64,000 nucleotides of DNA. Origin: Sphingomonas sp. S2-65. Lineage in GTDB: Bacteria; Pseudomonadota; Alphaproteobacteria; Sphingomonadales; Sphingomonadaceae. Both the position numbers and the translations under genes were made by a program. The stretch lies in the NCBI RefSeq assembly GCF_021513175.1, contig NZ_CP090953.1, positions 2,042,501-2,106,500 of the forward strand. The letters run 5' to 3'. This document shows positions 9,901-19,309 of the stretch, piece after piece (position 1 is the first letter of the stretch; each line of letters starts with the position of its first letter). The notes under the pieces were generated by a model. The model did not search any database. It was not told the origin of the DNA and worked only from the letters and a program-made list of their open reading frames with translations.

Positions 9901-12305
9901 GTCACTTCCGAGGCGAAGCCGTTGAGCTGATCCACCATCGTGTTGATGGTGTTCTTCAGCTCCAGGATTTCGCCCTTCACGTCGACGGTGATCTTCTTGG
10001 AGAGATCCCCCTTCGCCACGGCAGTCGTCACTTCGGCGATGTTGCGGACCTGACCGGTGAGGTTCGCCGCCATCAAATTCACATTGTCGGTGAGATCGGC
10101 CCAGGTGCCGGCGACGCCGCGCACCTGGGCCTGGCCCCCGAGCTTGCCCTCGGTACCCACTTCGCGGGCCACGCGGGTCACTTCGGAGGCAAAGCCGTTG
10201 AGCTGGTCCACCATGGTGTTAATGGTGTTCTTCAGCTCGAGGATCTCGCCCTTCACGTCGACGGTGATCTTCTTGGAAAGATCGCCCTTGGCCACGGCGG
10301 TGGTCACTTCGGCGATGTTGCGGACCTGGCCGGTGAGGTTCGCGGCCATCGCGTTCACATTGTCGGTGAGATCCTTCCAGGTGCCGCCGACGCCGGGCAC
10401 TTGCGCCTGACCGCCGAGCTTGCCGTCCGAACCGACTTCGCGGGCCACGCGCGTCACTTCCGAAGCGAAGCCGTTGAGCTGATCGACCATCGTGTTGATG
10501 GTGTTCTTCAGCTCTAGGATCTCGCCCTTCACGTCCACTGTGATCTTCTTGGACAAGTCGCCGCGCGCCACCGCGGTGGTCACTTCGGCGATGTTGCGGA
10601 CCTGGCCGGTGAGGTTGCCGGCCATCAGGTTGACGTTGTCGGTCAGATCCTTCCAGGTGCCGGCGACACCCTCGACCTGCGCCTGGCCGCCGAGCTTACC
10701 CTCGGAGCCCACTTCGCGGGCCACGCGGGTCACTTCCGAGGCGAAGCCGTTCAACTGGTCGACCATGACGTTGATGGTGTTCTTCAGCTCCAGGATCTCG
10801 CCGCGCACTTCCACGGTGATCTTCTTGGACAAGTCGCCCTTGGCCACCGCGGTCGTCACGTCGGCGATGTTGCGGACCTGGCCAGTGAGGTTCGCGGCCA
10901 TCAGGTTGACGTTGTCGGTCAGATCCTTCCACGTGCCCGCAACCCCGGGCACCTGCGCCTGGCCGCCGAGCTTGCCTTCGGTGCCGACTTCGCGGGCCAC
11001 GCGGGTCACTTCCGAGGCGAAGCCGTTCAGCTGGTCGACCATCACGTTGATGGTGTTCTTCAGCTCCAGGATCTCGCCCTTCACGTCCACCGTGATCTTC
11101 TTGGACAAGTCGCCCGAGGCGACGGCGGTCGTCACTTCGGCGATGTTACGGACCTGACCGGTGAGATTGTCGGCCATCAGGTTGACGTTGTCGGTGAGAT
11201 CCTTCCAGGTGCCGGCGACACCGGGCACCTGCGCCTGGCCGCCGAGCTTGCCCTCGGTACCCACTTCGCGGGCCACACGCGTCACTTCCGAGGCGAAGCC
11301 GTTGAGCTGATCGACCATCACGTTGATCGTGTTCTTCAGCTCCAGGATTTCGCCCTTCACGTCGACGGTGATCTTCTTCGACAGATCGCCCGATGCCACG
11401 GCGGTCGTCACTTCGGCAATGTTGCGGACCTGGCCGGTGAGGTTGTCGGCCATCAGGTTGACGTTGTCGGTCAGATCCTTCCAGGTACCGGCGACACCTT
11501 CCACGCGCGCCTGGCCGCCCAATTTGCCTTCGGTGCCCACTTCGCGGGCCACACGCGTCACTTCCGACGCGAAGGAATTGAGCTGGTCGACCATGACGTT
11601 GATGGTGTTCTTGAGCTCGAGAATCTCGCCCTTTACTTCGACGGTGATCTTCTTCGACAAGTCGCCCGAGGCAACGGCGGTGGTCACTTCGGCGATGTTG
11701 CGGACCTGGCCGGTAAGGTTGGTCGCCATCGCGTTGACGTTGTCGGTCAGATCCTTCCAGGTGCCGGCGACGCCCTTCACGGTCGCCTGGCCGCCGAGCT
11801 TGCCTTCGGTGCCCACTTCGCGCGCCACGCGCGTCACTTCCGACGCGAAGGAAGCCAGCTGCTCGACCATGGTGTTCACCACCTTGCCGATGCGCAGGAA
11901 TTCGCCGCGCAGCGGACGCCCGTCGATCTCGACCGTCATCGACTGGGACAGGTCGCCCTTGGCCACCGCGCCGATCACGCGGCTGACTTCGGCGGTCGGC
12001 TGGACCATGTCGTCGATCAGCTCGTTCACCGCGCGCAGCTTGGTTTCCCAGCCACCGGTAGCGCCGCGGACGTGGCCGCGCTGGGTGATCTTGCCTTCCT
12101 TGCCGACCACACGCGACAGCCGGTCGAACTCGTCGGTCATGTCGCCTTCGAGCGTAACGACCTCGTTGAAGAGGGCTGCGATCTCGCCGTCCACCCCCGG
12201 CAGGTCTTCGGGCAAACGCACCGAGAAGTCGCCGCGGCGCAAGCTGCGAAGTGCAGAAACGAGTTGCCGGCGGTCAAGGGCATCGCGGGACGGTTCGACG
12301 TTCAC
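6921..12305 (-). CDS. giant multi-HAMP hybrid histidine kinase
   Basis: A 1794-residue cytoplasmic hybrid kinase. Residues ~20-985 are an array of HAMP units without membrane helices, like the fungal group III (Nik1-type) osmosensing kinases. Then come a GAF-like domain (~990-1150), a long coiled coil (~1150-1225, rich in Q/E/L heptads), HisKA with [12 protein letters not shown] at ~1233, HATPase_c with DTGIGIPE and [10 protein letters not shown], and two receivers ([10 protein letters not shown] at ~1512; [10 protein letters not shown] at ~1658 with [10 protein letters not shown]). The GTG start at 12305 is chosen because AGGAG sits upstream in GCCAGGAGAGTGACTT. The hybrid kinase at 4829-6919 follows immediately. 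The poly-HAMP array probably acts as a signal-transmission rod; ligand unknown. Confidence 0.88.
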   Translation of the reverse strand: MNVEPSRDALDRRQLVSALRSLRRGDFSVRLPEDLPGVDGEIAALFNEVVTLEGDMTDEFDRLSRVVGKEGKITQRGHVRGATGGWETKLRAVNELIDDMVQPTAEVSRVIGAVAKGDLSQSMTVEIDGRPLRGEFLRIGKVVNTMVEQLASFASEVTRVAREVGTEGKLGGQATVKGVAGTWKDLTDNVNAMATNLTGQVRNIAEVTTAVASGDLSKKITVEVKGEILELKNTINVMVDQLNSFASEVTRVAREVGTEGKLGGQARVEGVAGTWKDLTDNVNLMADNLTGQVRNIAEVTTAVASGDLSKKITVDVKGEILELKNTINVMVDQLNGFASEVTRVAREVGTEGKLGGQAQVPGVAGTWKDLTDNVNLMADNLTGQVRNIAEVTTAVASGDLSKKITVDVKGEILELKNTINVMVDQLNGFASEVTRVAREVGTEGKLGGQAQVPGVAGTWKDLTDNVNLMAANLTGQVRNIADVTTAVAKGDLSKKITVEVRGEILELKNTINVMVDQLNGFASEVTRVAREVGSEGKLGGQAQVEGVAGTWKDLTDNVNLMAGNLTGQVRNIAEVTTAVARGDLSKKITVDVKGEILELKNTINTMVDQLNGFASEVTRVAREVGSDGKLGGQAQVPGVGGTWKDLTDNVNAMAANLTGQVRNIAEVTTAVAKGDLSKKITVDVKGEILELKNTINTMVDQLNGFASEVTRVAREVGTEGKLGGQAQVRGVAGTWADLTDNVNLMAANLTGQVRNIAEVTTAVAKGDLSKKITVDVKGEILELKNTINTMVDQLNGFASEVTRVAREVGTEGKLGGQAQVPGVGGTWKDLTDNVNLMATNLTNQVRGIADVVTAVAQGNLKRKLTVDAKGEIAALAETINFMIDTLSTFGDQVTNMAREVGIEGRLGGQARVPGAAGLWRDLTDNVNQLAANLTNQVRSIADVATAVTKGDLTRSIAVEASGEMAALKDNINEMIRNLKDQTLKNAEQDWLKTNLARFSRMLQGERDLSTVSNLIMSELAPLVNAQYGVFYVTARDGDETTLQLAASYGAESRDQLKTRFALREGLVGQAAADKRPILLENVPGDFLRIGSGLGHSAPANVTILPALFEDEVKAVIELASFNDFNETHQSFLDQLMESVGIVLNTIAATMRTEGLLKQSQLLTQELQARQTELTTKQEELHNTNEELQEKAQLLENEKRQVEAKNLEIEMARRALEEKAEQLALTSKYKSEFLANMSHELRTPLNSLLILSKLLSDNPQGNLNEKQVEFARTINGAGSDLLNLINDILDLSKIESGTVSIELGEMPMASLKQHMERTFRQLAADKNLDFNVQFDANLPGTVRTDEKRLQQVVLNLLSNAFKFTAQGSVTLQVRSVASGWSTNHPVLRNADQAIAIAVTDTGIGIPENKQKLIFEAFQQADGTTSRKYGGTGLGLSISREIARLLGGELQVRSNPGEGSTFTLFVPLQAVAPVGNGLPGTTARYDNSGAMVPTALPSGFELSDDRDNLQGDPFVLIVEDDPTFASILLDIARAAGLKGIVSTAGAGTLAMVRKLQPDAITLDLGLSDIDGFVLLDLLKHDPQTRHVPVHVISGADKVTKALDLGAFGVVEKPADQDALAAVFGALADHVRTTPKLVQLVPEQAEALHSVAHSVPELAGAKILIVDDDIRNIYSLTSVLESYGVEVSHAERGRDGILILEQTPGIDIALIDIMMPEMDGYETMQQIRQRPGLADLPLVAVTAKAMKGDRQKCLDAGASDYIAKPVDIDLMLALLRVWIARSREAAQTVDMIVAEPN
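9380..11990 (-). repeat. tandem 276-bp HAMP-coding repeats inside the giant kinase gene
   Basis: Nine consecutive units of 92 codons can be counted from the protein (each contains a [17 protein letters not shown] start and a [16 protein letters not shown] end), plus a diverged first unit. Equivalent bases such as the cggacctg boxes near 10321, 10597, 10873, 11149, 11425 and 11701 are spaced exactly 276 bp. The middle seven units are almost identical in protein and highly similar in DNA, while the two units nearest the GAF domain and the first unit are diverged. That pattern is expected of recent internal duplication or ongoing gene conversion. Confidence 0.9.
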
Positions 12306-12494
12306 AAGTCACTCTCCTGGCGCCTTGGTTCGATCGAAGGCGGTATCGGGGCCCCTTGGCCGGGGCGCGATATAGCAGGGGCTTGAATTCAGGGGAAGAG
12401 AACGGCGCCTGCGTCCGCAGGAGGTTGCAGCCGGGGATCAAGGCGTTAGGACGCTGACGAACGGGGGAGATCGTGGTGGGAGACGTCCCGAGGC

Positions 12495-12866
12495 ATGCCG
12501 GCCAAGCAAGAAGTTTCCAGTTTCATCCGCTCGACCTTCCGTTCGGTATGGTCGCTGGAACTGCTCTGCTTTCTGAGGGAGCATCCCGAGCGAGCCTGGC
12601 GCTGCGCCGAGTTGGTGGTCGCGATGCGCAGTAGCGATCTGGTGGTGTCGCAAAGCGCCGAGGCGCTGATCGCGGCCGGGCTGCTGGTTCGCGACGCGCC
12701 CGATGCGATCCGCTATCAGCCCGTCGGCGAGCAAGTCGACCAGCTCGCCGGTGCTGCGGCCGAACTATATGCGCAGCGGCCCGACGCGGTGCGCCGCATG
12801 ATCGTTTCCGCTGGCGCCTCCTCGGTGAGCCAGTTCGCCGACGCGTTCAAGCTGCGGAGAGATTGA
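12495..12866 (+). CDS. small winged-helix-like hypothetical protein
   Basis: A 123-residue soluble protein. The middle (AELVVAMRSSDLVVSQSAEALIAAGLLV, in pieces AELVVAMRSS and SQSAEALIAAGLLV) has the helix-helix-strand spacing of a winged helix of the MarR/PadR kind, preceded by a LELLCFLREHPE helix. I do not know a family name and see no ligand-binding residues. It is transcribed divergently from the giant HAMP kinase across a 189-bp gap and is followed after two bases by two small membrane-protein genes, so the three probably form an operon that may be regulated with the kinase pair. Confidence 0.6.
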   Translation: MPAKQEVSSFIRSTFRSVWSLELLCFLREHPERAWRCAELVVAMRSSDLVVSQSAEALIAAGLLVRDAPDAIRYQPVGEQVDQLAGAAAELYAQRPDAVRRMIVSAGASSVSQFADAFKLRRD

Positions 12867-12868
12867 GC

Positions 12869-13147
12869 ATGGCGGCAATCTTCCCTGCGGTGGTTTATCT
12901 GCTCTGCTTCGCCACCAGCCTGTTGTGCGCGGTGCTGCTCGGCCGGAGCTATCGGCGCAGCGGCGCGCGGCTGTTGTTGTGGAGCACGGCGTGCTTCGCA
13001 CTGCTGGCGGTCAACAACCTGTTCGTGATCATCGACATGCTGCTGATCGCATGGATCGACTTCCGGATCGTGCGCCTGCTGCTGTCGCTGTCGGCGGTGT
13101 CGGTGCTGTTGTTCGGCTTCATCTGGGACCTGGAGGACGACGCGTAA
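12869..13147 (+). CDS. small membrane protein resembling DUF5985
   Basis: A 92-residue protein with three hydrophobic helices (about 6-25, 35-55 and 65-85), a basic loop GRSYRRSGAR after the first helix and an acidic C-terminus (WDLEDDA). The ATG at 12869 is used in preference to a TTG two codons earlier. Its stop codon shares a base with the next start (TAATG), which indicates translational coupling with the similar downstream protein. The resemblance to DUF5985 is by overall pattern; function is unknown. Confidence 0.6.
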   Translation: MAAIFPAVVYLLCFATSLLCAVLLGRSYRRSGARLLLWSTACFALLAVNNLFVIIDMLLIAWIDFRIVRLLLSLSAVSVLLFGFIWDLEDDA

Positions 13148-13404
13148 TGCTGGTCGACATCCTTGCGGGGATGGTGACGGCGGGATTTGCCGTCGCCGCG
13201 CTGTTCTTCCTGCGCTTCTGGCGCGACACGCGCGACACGCTGTTCCTGTATTTCGCGGCGGCATTCCTGCTGCTGGGCATCAGCCAGCTGATCCTGGCGC
13301 TGGGATCGATCCCGGACGAACATCGCGCCTGGGTGTATCTGGTGCGGCTGGCCGCGTTCCTGCTGATCCTGGGCGGTATCCTGCGGAAGAACCGGCGCTA
13401 CTAG
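13147..13404 (+). CDS. small membrane protein, DUF5985-like
   Basis: An 85-residue protein with three predicted membrane helices and a FLRFWRDTRDTLFLYFAAAF motif between the first two, which I associate with DUF5985. The start ATG overlaps the stop of the preceding gene (TAATG), so the longer open frame that begins upstream is not the real gene. The two neighbouring small membrane proteins share the same size and topology and probably form a pair or hetero-oligomer. Function unknown. Confidence 0.62.
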   Translation: MLVDILAGMVTAGFAVAALFFLRFWRDTRDTLFLYFAAAFLLLGISQLILALGSIPDEHRAWVYLVRLAAFLLILGGILRKNRRY

Positions 13405-13478
13405 CTTATCGCGAGTCGGTTGCACGGATACGCCGAGTTCGCGGAACGTTTGCGTGGTCATCCTGGGAAAGGGCGATC

Positions 13479-13976
13479 ATGCAATTTTCGATCAATGGTG
13501 AAACCTACGCGATCGAGGAGCTGGACGTGCGCACGTCGCTGCTCGACCTGCTGCGCGAGCACCTGGGGCTGACCGGCAGCAAGAAGGGCTGCGACCATGG
13601 CCAGTGCGGCGCGTGCACGGTGCTGGTCGACGGGCGGCGGATCAACAGCTGCCTGACGCTGGCGGTGATGCACGAGGGCGACGAGATCACCACGATCGAG
13701 GGGCTGGGCACGCCCGAGGCGCTGCATCCGCTACAGGCGGCGTTCGTCAAGCATGACGGATATCAGTGCGGCTATTGCACGCCGGGGCAGATCTGTTCGG
13801 CGGTGGGCATGCTCGACGAAGCGCGGCGCGGCTGGGCGAGCAACGTCAGCGAGGACGTGGCCAGCGCTCCCCAACTGGACGATGCCGAGATCCGCGAGCG
13901 GATGAGCGGGAATATTTGCCGGTGTTCGGCCTATCCCAACATCGTCGACGCGATCCGCGAAGTGGCGCAGGCATGA
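13479..13976 (+). CDS. molybdenum hydroxylase 2Fe-2S subunit (PaoA/YagT-like)
   Basis: A 165-residue electron-transfer subunit of a xanthine-oxidase-family enzyme. It has the plant-type 2Fe-2S loop GCDHGQCGACTVLVDG near residues 38-52 with a fourth cysteine in NSCLTL, and the second cluster motifs CGYCTPGQ (~91) and NICRCSAYPN (~147). Unlike E. coli PaoA there is no Tat leader, so the complex is probably cytoplasmic, or is exported by a partner not seen here. Its stop overlaps the start of the FAD subunit. With the next two genes it makes a complete small-medium-large set. Confidence 0.9.
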   Translation: MQFSINGETYAIEELDVRTSLLDLLREHLGLTGSKKGCDHGQCGACTVLVDGRRINSCLTLAVMHEGDEITTIEGLGTPEALHPLQAAFVKHDGYQCGYCTPGQICSAVGMLDEARRGWASNVSEDVASAPQLDDAEIRERMSGNICRCSAYPNIVDAIREVAQA

Positions 13977-14959
13977 AGACGTTCGAGTATAGCCGCGCGG
14001 AGTCCGCCCAGGATGCCGTCGCCAGTGCCGCGGCCCAAGGCGCGCGGTTCATTGCGGGGGGCACCAACCTGCTCGACCTGATGAAGCTGCAGGTGATGAC
14101 GCCGGAGAAGCTGGTGGACATCAGCCGGTTGCCGCTGGATCAAGTGGAGCCTCTGGTTGACGGTGGCGTGCGGATCGGCGCGTTGGTGCCCAATTCGGAC
14201 CTGGCGGCCAACCCCTTGATTCGAGAGCGTTATTCCGTCCTGGCCAAGGCATTGCTGGCCGGAGCGTCGGGGCAGCTGCGCAACAAGGCGTCGACCGGCG
14301 GCAACCTGCTCCAGCGCACCCGCTGCTATTATTTCTACGACAATTCAATGGGTTGCAACAAGCGCGCGCCCGGCACGGGCTGTTCCGCGCGGCAAGGATT
14401 CAATCGCATTCTGGCGGTTCTGGGCACGTCGGAACACTGTATCGCGACGCATCCGTCCGACATGGCCGTCGCAATGCGCGCCCTGGACGCGACGATCCAC
14501 ACGCTGCGCGCCGACGGTTCGGAGCGCGCGATCCCGATCGGCGACTTCTACCGGCTGCCGGGCGACACCCCGCATATCGAGAATGTGCTGGAGCAAGGCG
14601 AACTGATCACCGCGATCCAGCTGCCCCCGCCCCCGCCCGGTGTGCAGATCTACCGCAAGGTGCGCGACCGGGCGTCCTACGCCTTCGCGCTGGTGTCGGT
14701 CGCGGCGGTGATCGACGTGGCGGACGGGCGCATCGCATCGGCGTCGCTGGCGTTCGGCGGGCTGGCGCACCTGCCGTGGCGCGACGCGCAGGTGGAGGCG
14801 GCGCTGGTCGGGCAGGCGCCCTCCCCCGCCACTTTCGACGCCGCCGCCGACGCGCTGCTGCAAGGCGCGCGTGGCCACGGCCATAACGACTTCAAGATCC
14901 CGCTGGCGCGGCGCACGCTCGCCGCGGTGCTGCACCAGGCGGTGGAGATGCACGCATGA
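13973..14959 (+). CDS. molybdenum hydroxylase FAD subunit with extra Fe-S motif (PaoB/YagS-like)
   Basis: A 328-residue FAD-binding subunit. It shows the FAD pyrophosphate loop FIAGGTNLLDLM near residues 22-33 and the second FAD motif ASTGGNLLQRTRC. It also has the additional cysteine cluster CYYFYD...CNKRAPGTGCSA, which in the E. coli PaoB family holds a 4Fe-4S cluster. The start is the ATG at 13973, overlapping the stop of the 2Fe-2S subunit. A longer open frame begins upstream but would cover that gene. It passes electrons from the 2Fe-2S subunit to the final acceptor. Confidence 0.9.
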   Translation: MKTFEYSRAESAQDAVASAAAQGARFIAGGTNLLDLMKLQVMTPEKLVDISRLPLDQVEPLVDGGVRIGALVPNSDLAANPLIRERYSVLAKALLAGASGQLRNKASTGGNLLQRTRCYYFYDNSMGCNKRAPGTGCSARQGFNRILAVLGTSEHCIATHPSDMAVAMRALDATIHTLRADGSERAIPIGDFYRLPGDTPHIENVLEQGELITAIQLPPPPPGVQIYRKVRDRASYAFALVSVAAVIDVADGRIASASLAFGGLAHLPWRDAQVEAALVGQAPSPATFDAAADALLQGARGHGHNDFKIPLARRTLAAVLHQAVEMHA

Positions 14960-17178
14960 CCGATACCGTCAGCCTGACGATGGACACGCCGGTCGAGCAC
15001 AGCCTGCTCGACCTGGACGCACAGGCAGTGATCGGCCGGCCGCTGGACCGCGTCGACGGCCCGCTCAAGGTCGCGGGGCGCGCGACCTATGCCGCGGAAT
15101 ACCAGGTCGACAATGTCGCGCACGGCTTCCTGATCGGCGCGAAGTTCGGGCGCGGCCGCGTGACTCGGATCGATGCCGCCGCTGCCCGGGCGATGCCGGG
15201 CGTGATCGACATCTTCTGGGACTTCGACCATTTCATCCGCAATTCGCAGCAGGGCGGGCAGAAGTCCACGCCGGTGCAGGGCGTGCGCGAAGTGCAATAT
15301 CATGGCGAGCCGATCGCCATCGTCGTCGCCGAGACGTTCGAGCAGGCGCGCGACGCCGCGCACGCGGTGCAGGTCGAATGGATCGAGGAACCCGGGCTGT
15401 TCGATTTCGACGGCCGCCTGGACGCGGCGGTGACGCCGCCCGACGGCGTGATGGAAGCGCATAGCTGCAAGGGCGACATCGACGCGGCGATGGCAGGCGC
15501 GGCGGTGAGCGTCGACCATGTCTGGACGACGCCGAGCCAGAACAGCGCGGCGATGGAGATGCACGCCTCGATCGCGAGCTGGGACGCGGAGGGCAATCTG
15601 ACGCTTTACGGCGCGTACCAGATGCCGGCATCCGACCGGCAGCAGCTCGCCGATGCGCTGTCGCTGGCGCCCGAAAAGGTGCGGATCATCGCGCGCTATG
15701 TCGGCGGCGGCTTCGGGTCGAAGCTGGGCATCGCCCCGGAATCGGTGGCGTCGGCGCTGGCGGCCAAGGTCGTCGGACGGCCGGTGAAGACAGTGATGAG
15801 CCGCCAGCAGGTGTTCGACGCCACGGTGCGCCGGTCGAATACCCGCCAGCGTATCCGGCTGGGGGCGACGGCGGAGGGCAAGCTGCTCGCGATCGGCCAC
15901 GAGACGATCGGCAGCAATCTGCCCGAAGAGGATTTCTTCGAGCCCGCCGGCATCGCCACTCAGTTCCTGTATGCCGGCGACGCGCGGCGGATCACCCACG
16001 ACAATGTGCCGATGAACCGGCTGCTGTCGGGATCGATGCGCGCGCCGGGCGAGGCCGCGGGGATGCTGGCGCTGGAATGCGCGATGGACGAGCTGGCTGA
16101 GGCGCTGGACATGGATCCGGTGGCGCTGCGGAAACTCAACGAGCCCGCGGCCGACCCGCAAAAGGATCAGCCTTTCTCTTCGCGGCGGCTGGTGGAATGC
16201 TATGACGATGCCGCGGCGAAGTTCGGCTGGGAACAGCGCAACCGCACGCCGGGCGGGCTGCGTCAGGGCGAGTGGCTGGTCGGGCACGGCATGGCGGCGT
16301 CGGCACGCTCGAACAAGCTGCAGCCGTCCCAGGCGCGGGTGGCGATCGAAGCCGATGGGCGCGTGGTGGTCGAGACCGACATGACCGATATCGGCACCGG
16401 CACCTATACCATCCTGGCGCAGATCGCCGGCGAGCTGCTAGGGCAGCCGCTTGACCAGGTCGAAGTGAAGCTGGGGGACAACCGGTATCCGCCCGGTGCG
16501 GGGTCGGGGGGATCCTGGGGCGCGGGGAGCAGCGGCACGTCGGTCTATGTCGCGTGCCAGTCGCTGCGCGAACGCATCGCGGAGAAGCTGGGCGTCGCGC
16601 CCGACGGCGTGACGTTCAAGGACGGGCAGGTCATCGCCGACAATCGCGCCACGCCGCTGGGCGACATCGCGGCGGGGATGGAGACGATCGGTGCGGTCGA
16701 GCCGGGCAAGATGGACGAGGACGTCACCCAGGCATCGTACGGCGCGCATTTCTGCGAAGTGCACGTCAACGTCCACACCGGCGAGACGCGGGTGAAGCGC
16801 TGGGTCTCGACCTTCGCCGCCGGACGCATCCTCAACGAAAAGACCGCGCGATCGCAATGCATCGGCGGGATCGTGTTCGGGATCGGCGCGGCGCTGACCG
16901 AGGAAGCGGTGCACGACTGGCGCAACGGCAAGGTCGTCAACCGCGATCTCGCCGAATATCATGTCCCCGCGCATGCCGATGTGCCGCCGATCGACGTCAC
17001 CTTCCTGCCCGAGCGCGACGTGCATGCGAACCCGCTCCAGGCCAAGGGGATCGGCGAGCTGGGGATTTCGGGTGCGGGCGCGGCGGTGGTGAACGCGATC
17101 TACAACGCGACCGGCGTGCGGGTGCGGGATTATCCGGTGACTTTGGACAAGCTGTTGGCGGGGTTGCCGGTGGTTTGA
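14956..17178 (+). CDS. molybdenum hydroxylase Mo-cofactor subunit (PaoC/YagR-like)
   Basis: A 740-residue molybdopterin-cytosine-dinucleotide-binding catalytic subunit. It begins with the a/b hammerhead region (VDGPLKVAGRATYAAEY), has the Mo-site glycine stretch RYVGGGFGSKLG at ~250, the SMRAPGEAAGMLALE segment, and the C-terminal KGIGELGISGAGAAVVNAIYNA containing the catalytic glutamate of the GELG motif. Together with the two upstream genes it encodes an aldehyde-oxidoreductase-type enzyme acting on aldehydes or N-heterocycles. The ATGA overlap at 14956 couples it to the FAD subunit. No XdhC/PaoD-type maturation factor is seen nearby. Confidence 0.9.
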   Translation: MTDTVSLTMDTPVEHSLLDLDAQAVIGRPLDRVDGPLKVAGRATYAAEYQVDNVAHGFLIGAKFGRGRVTRIDAAAARAMPGVIDIFWDFDHFIRNSQQGGQKSTPVQGVREVQYHGEPIAIVVAETFEQARDAAHAVQVEWIEEPGLFDFDGRLDAAVTPPDGVMEAHSCKGDIDAAMAGAAVSVDHVWTTPSQNSAAMEMHASIASWDAEGNLTLYGAYQMPASDRQQLADALSLAPEKVRIIARYVGGGFGSKLGIAPESVASALAAKVVGRPVKTVMSRQQVFDATVRRSNTRQRIRLGATAEGKLLAIGHETIGSNLPEEDFFEPAGIATQFLYAGDARRITHDNVPMNRLLSGSMRAPGEAAGMLALECAMDELAEALDMDPVALRKLNEPAADPQKDQPFSSRRLVECYDDAAAKFGWEQRNRTPGGLRQGEWLVGHGMAASARSNKLQPSQARVAIEADGRVVVETDMTDIGTGTYTILAQIAGELLGQPLDQVEVKLGDNRYPPGAGSGGSWGAGSSGTSVYVACQSLRERIAEKLGVAPDGVTFKDGQVIADNRATPLGDIAAGMETIGAVEPGKMDEDVTQASYGAHFCEVHVNVHTGETRVKRWVSTFAAGRILNEKTARSQCIGGIVFGIGAALTEEAVHDWRNGKVVNRDLAEYHVPAHADVPPIDVTFLPERDVHANPLQAKGIGELGISGAGAAVVNAIYNATGVRVRDYPVTLDKLLAGLPVV

Positions 17179-17231
17179 GGGGTGGGGTGTTCTACGCTCC
17201 CTAGCGCGGGAGGGACCGCAAGCTTTATTAG

Positions 17232-17352
17232 TCCTCCCCCGGAGGGGGAGGTGGCACGCGCAAGCGTGACGGAGGGGTGTCGCGCTGTCGAGAGCGGGAT
17301 ACCCCTCCACCACGCCCTGCGGGCGCGGTCCCCCTCCCCCTCCGGGGGAGGA
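17232..17352. repeat. GC-rich palindromic intergenic repeat (type 1)
   Basis: The outer arms tcctcccccggagggggagg and cctccccctccgggggagga are inverted relative to each other, enclosing ~80 bp with a second short inversion. It belongs to the same family as the elements at 17536, 19251, 24121 and 26073. No open frame is credible here. Confidence 0.75.
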
Positions 17353-17377
17353 TCTTCGGTTAGTTGTTGAAGCTCCC

Positions 17378-17457
17378 GTCCTCCCGGCCTTGAGCCGGGA
17401 TCCCGCTTCTTCTGGCGGGTCGAAGGTAGCGGGACCCCGGCTCAAGGCCGGGGTGAC
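17378..17457. repeat. palindromic intergenic repeat (type 2, ccggccttgagccggg family)
   Basis: An ~80-bp element with inverted ends (cccggccttgagccggga against ccccggctcaaggccgggg) around a central ttctTctgg segment. The same unit recurs at 17671-17750 and 19157-19233, so it is a dispersed repeat distinct from type 1. Confidence 0.75.
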
Positions 17458-17535
17458 AAAGGAAAGGACGGGCCTTCGCCGGGAACTGGTTGGGTTGAGG
17501 GCCTAGCAGGGCTCCTGGAGGACGCGGTTCTCGAT

Positions 17536-17663
17536 TCTCCCCCGGAGGGGGAGGGGGACCGCCAGCGCTAGCTGGTGGTGGAGGGGTATTCGCCGCACGC
17601 GGTTCGCCCGTGGAGCCCCCCCTCCACCAGCTTCGCTGGTCCCCCTCCCCGTGCCGGGGAGGA
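17536..17663. repeat. GC-rich palindromic intergenic repeat (type 1)
   Basis: Arms tctcccccggagggggaggg and ctccccgtgccggggagga flank an inner hairpin around ccagcgctagctgg. A run of six T follows the right arm, so transcripts reading rightward could terminate here. With the neighbouring elements it fills the 17179-17835 interval, in which I see no gene. Confidence 0.72.
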
Positions 17664-17670
17664 TTTTTTA

Positions 17671-17750
17671 CGTCATCCCGGCCTTGAGCTGGGATCTCGC
17701 TTCTTCTGGCGGTGACAGTAGCGGGACCCCGGCTCGAGGCCGGGGTGACG
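17671..17750. repeat. palindromic intergenic repeat (type 2)
   Basis: A second copy of the cgtcatcccggccttgagc unit with inverted right end ggctcgaggccggggtgacg. It lies ~85 bp before the GH1-like gene start and may form part of its untranslated leader. Confidence 0.75.
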
Positions 17751-17835
17751 ATGCGTATGGGGCCACTCCCTTTCGGCAACCTTGCCGGCGTTCGCCGCGT
17801 TGGCCCTTGAGACGTAGGTGATGCTGGGAGTTCCG

Positions 17836-19143
17836 ATGGCCAATTTCATGTTCGCCACCGGCATCGAGAACAGCATCCCGACGGTCAACCAGGGCCGCAC
17901 CCGCATCGACCAGATGGAACTGTGCCACCATTATGACCGGTGGCGCGAGGATTTCGACCTGGTCGAGGAGATGGGGATCCAGTATCTCCGCTTCGGGCCG
18001 CCGCTGCACCGCACGTTCCTGGGGCCCGAGCGCTATGACTGGGAGTTTGCCGACCGCGCGCTGAACGACCTGCGCGCGCGCGACATCACTCCGATCGTCG
18101 ACCTTTGCCATTTCGGCGTGCCGGACTGGATCGGCAATTTCCAGAACCCGGACTTTCCGGAACTGTTCGCGCGCTATGCCGCCGCGTTCGCCGCGCGCTA
18201 TCACTGGGTCCAGCTCTACACCCCGGTCAACGAGATGTTCATCTGCGCGACCTTTTCGGCGCAATATGGCTGGTGGAACGAGCAGCTGACGGGCGACTGC
18301 CATTTCGTCACGGCGCTCAAGCACATCGTGAAGGCCAATGTGCTGGCGATGGAAGCGATCCTGAAGCGTCGGCCCGACGCGATCTTCATCCAGAGCGAGA
18401 GTTCGGAATATTTCCATGCGGACAGCCCCGCGGCGATCGGCCCGGCCGAAGTGATGAACGCCAAGCGCTTCCTGAGCCTGGACCTGAACTATGGCCGGCG
18501 GGTCGATAGCGAGATGTACGAGTATCTGATGGACTGCGGGATGACGCGGGAGGAATATCACTTCTTCCTGGGCCGCAAGCTCAAGCAGCACTGCATCCTG
18601 GGCACCGATTATTACTGGACCAACGAGCACCGCGTGCACGCCGATGGATCGACCAAGGCGTCCGGCGAGGTGTTCGGATATTCCGAGATCACCCGGCAAT
18701 ATTATGGCCGCTACGGCCTGCCGGTGATGCATACCGAAACCAATCTGCACCAGGGCCCGAATGGCGACGAGGCGGTGAACTGGCTGTGGAAGGAATGGGC
18801 CAATGTCCTGCGGCTGCGCAATGTCGGCATCCCGACGGTGGGCTTCACCTGGTATTCGCTGACCGACCAGGTGGACTGGGACACCGCGCTGCGCGAGCAG
18901 AACGGGACGGTGAATCCGCTGGGGCTGTTCGACCTGGACCGCAAGATCCGTCCGGTGGGCAAGGCGTTCAAGCAGCTGATCCAGGACTGGCGCGACGTGC
19001 TGCCGGCGCAGAGCGTGTGCCTGGTGGTGCCGGTGGTGCCGCCGTCGCATGCCGGGCGCGAGGATGCGCTGGAGCAGGAAGCGCGGGCGGTGGCGATGTT
19101 GAAGCGGCCGCCGACCGAAGTGGGGGACAATTCGGGGCGGTGA
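17836..19143 (+). CDS. GH1-like (beta-glucosidase superfamily) protein
   Basis: A 435-residue TIM-barrel protein of the glycoside hydrolase clan A, closest to family 1. The acid/base region YTPVNEMFICA (near residue 135) matches the T-x-N-E-P motif with M in place of P, and a downstream MHTETNLHQGPNG resembles the nucleophile I-T-E-N-G motif. The start at 17836 is chosen because GGGAG lies five bases upstream; GTG and ATG codons at 17818 and 17821 lack a good site. There is no signal peptide. It sits next to a second GH1 domain fused to RmlD and a GT-GLF fusion, so a role in sugar or exopolysaccharide metabolism is likely. Hydrolysis itself is unproven. Confidence 0.78.
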   Translation: MANFMFATGIENSIPTVNQGRTRIDQMELCHHYDRWREDFDLVEEMGIQYLRFGPPLHRTFLGPERYDWEFADRALNDLRARDITPIVDLCHFGVPDWIGNFQNPDFPELFARYAAAFAARYHWVQLYTPVNEMFICATFSAQYGWWNEQLTGDCHFVTALKHIVKANVLAMEAILKRRPDAIFIQSESSEYFHADSPAAIGPAEVMNAKRFLSLDLNYGRRVDSEMYEYLMDCGMTREEYHFFLGRKLKQHCILGTDYYWTNEHRVHADGSTKASGEVFGYSEITRQYYGRYGLPVMHTETNLHQGPNGDEAVNWLWKEWANVLRLRNVGIPTVGFTWYSLTDQVDWDTALREQNGTVNPLGLFDLDRKIRPVGKAFKQLIQDWRDVLPAQSVCLVVPVVPPSHAGREDALEQEARAVAMLKRPPTEVGDNSGR

Positions 19144-19156
19144 GCGGTTCTTCCAT

Positions 19157-19233
19157 GTCGGCCTGGCCTTGAGCCGTCCCGCTGCCTTGGGTTGGCAGAA
19201 GAAGCGGGATCCCGGCTCGAGGCCGGGATGACG
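19157..19233. repeat. palindromic intergenic repeat (type 2)
   Basis: A third copy of the ggccttgagcc...ggctcgaggccgggatgacg unit, with a slightly diverged centre. It lies between the convergent ends of the two GH1-type genes. Confidence 0.7.
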
Positions 19234-19250
19234 AAGGGTTGAATCGCTGG

Positions 19251-19305
19251 TGGAGAGCCCCCTCCACCATGCTGCGCATGGTCCCCCTCCCCGTGCCGGG
19301 GAGGA
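19251..19305. repeat. type 1 palindromic repeat, half element
   Basis: Only the right half of the type 1 element is present (ccctccaccatgctgcgcat then ctccccgtgccggggaggat). It abuts the stop codon of the GH1-RmlD gene and could act as its terminator hairpin. Confidence 0.65.
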
Positions 19306-19309
19306 TTGT

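Noticed and set aside
9380..11990. Regular repeats with constant spacing, considered as a CRISPR array or satellite
   Set aside because: The 276-bp period is a multiple of three, in frame, and encodes 92-residue HAMP units; there are no unique spacers.
17232..17750. Clustered palindromic repeats, considered as CRISPR or tRNA-like structures
   Set aside because: Spacing and spacer lengths are irregular and the same units are dispersed at gene ends elsewhere.
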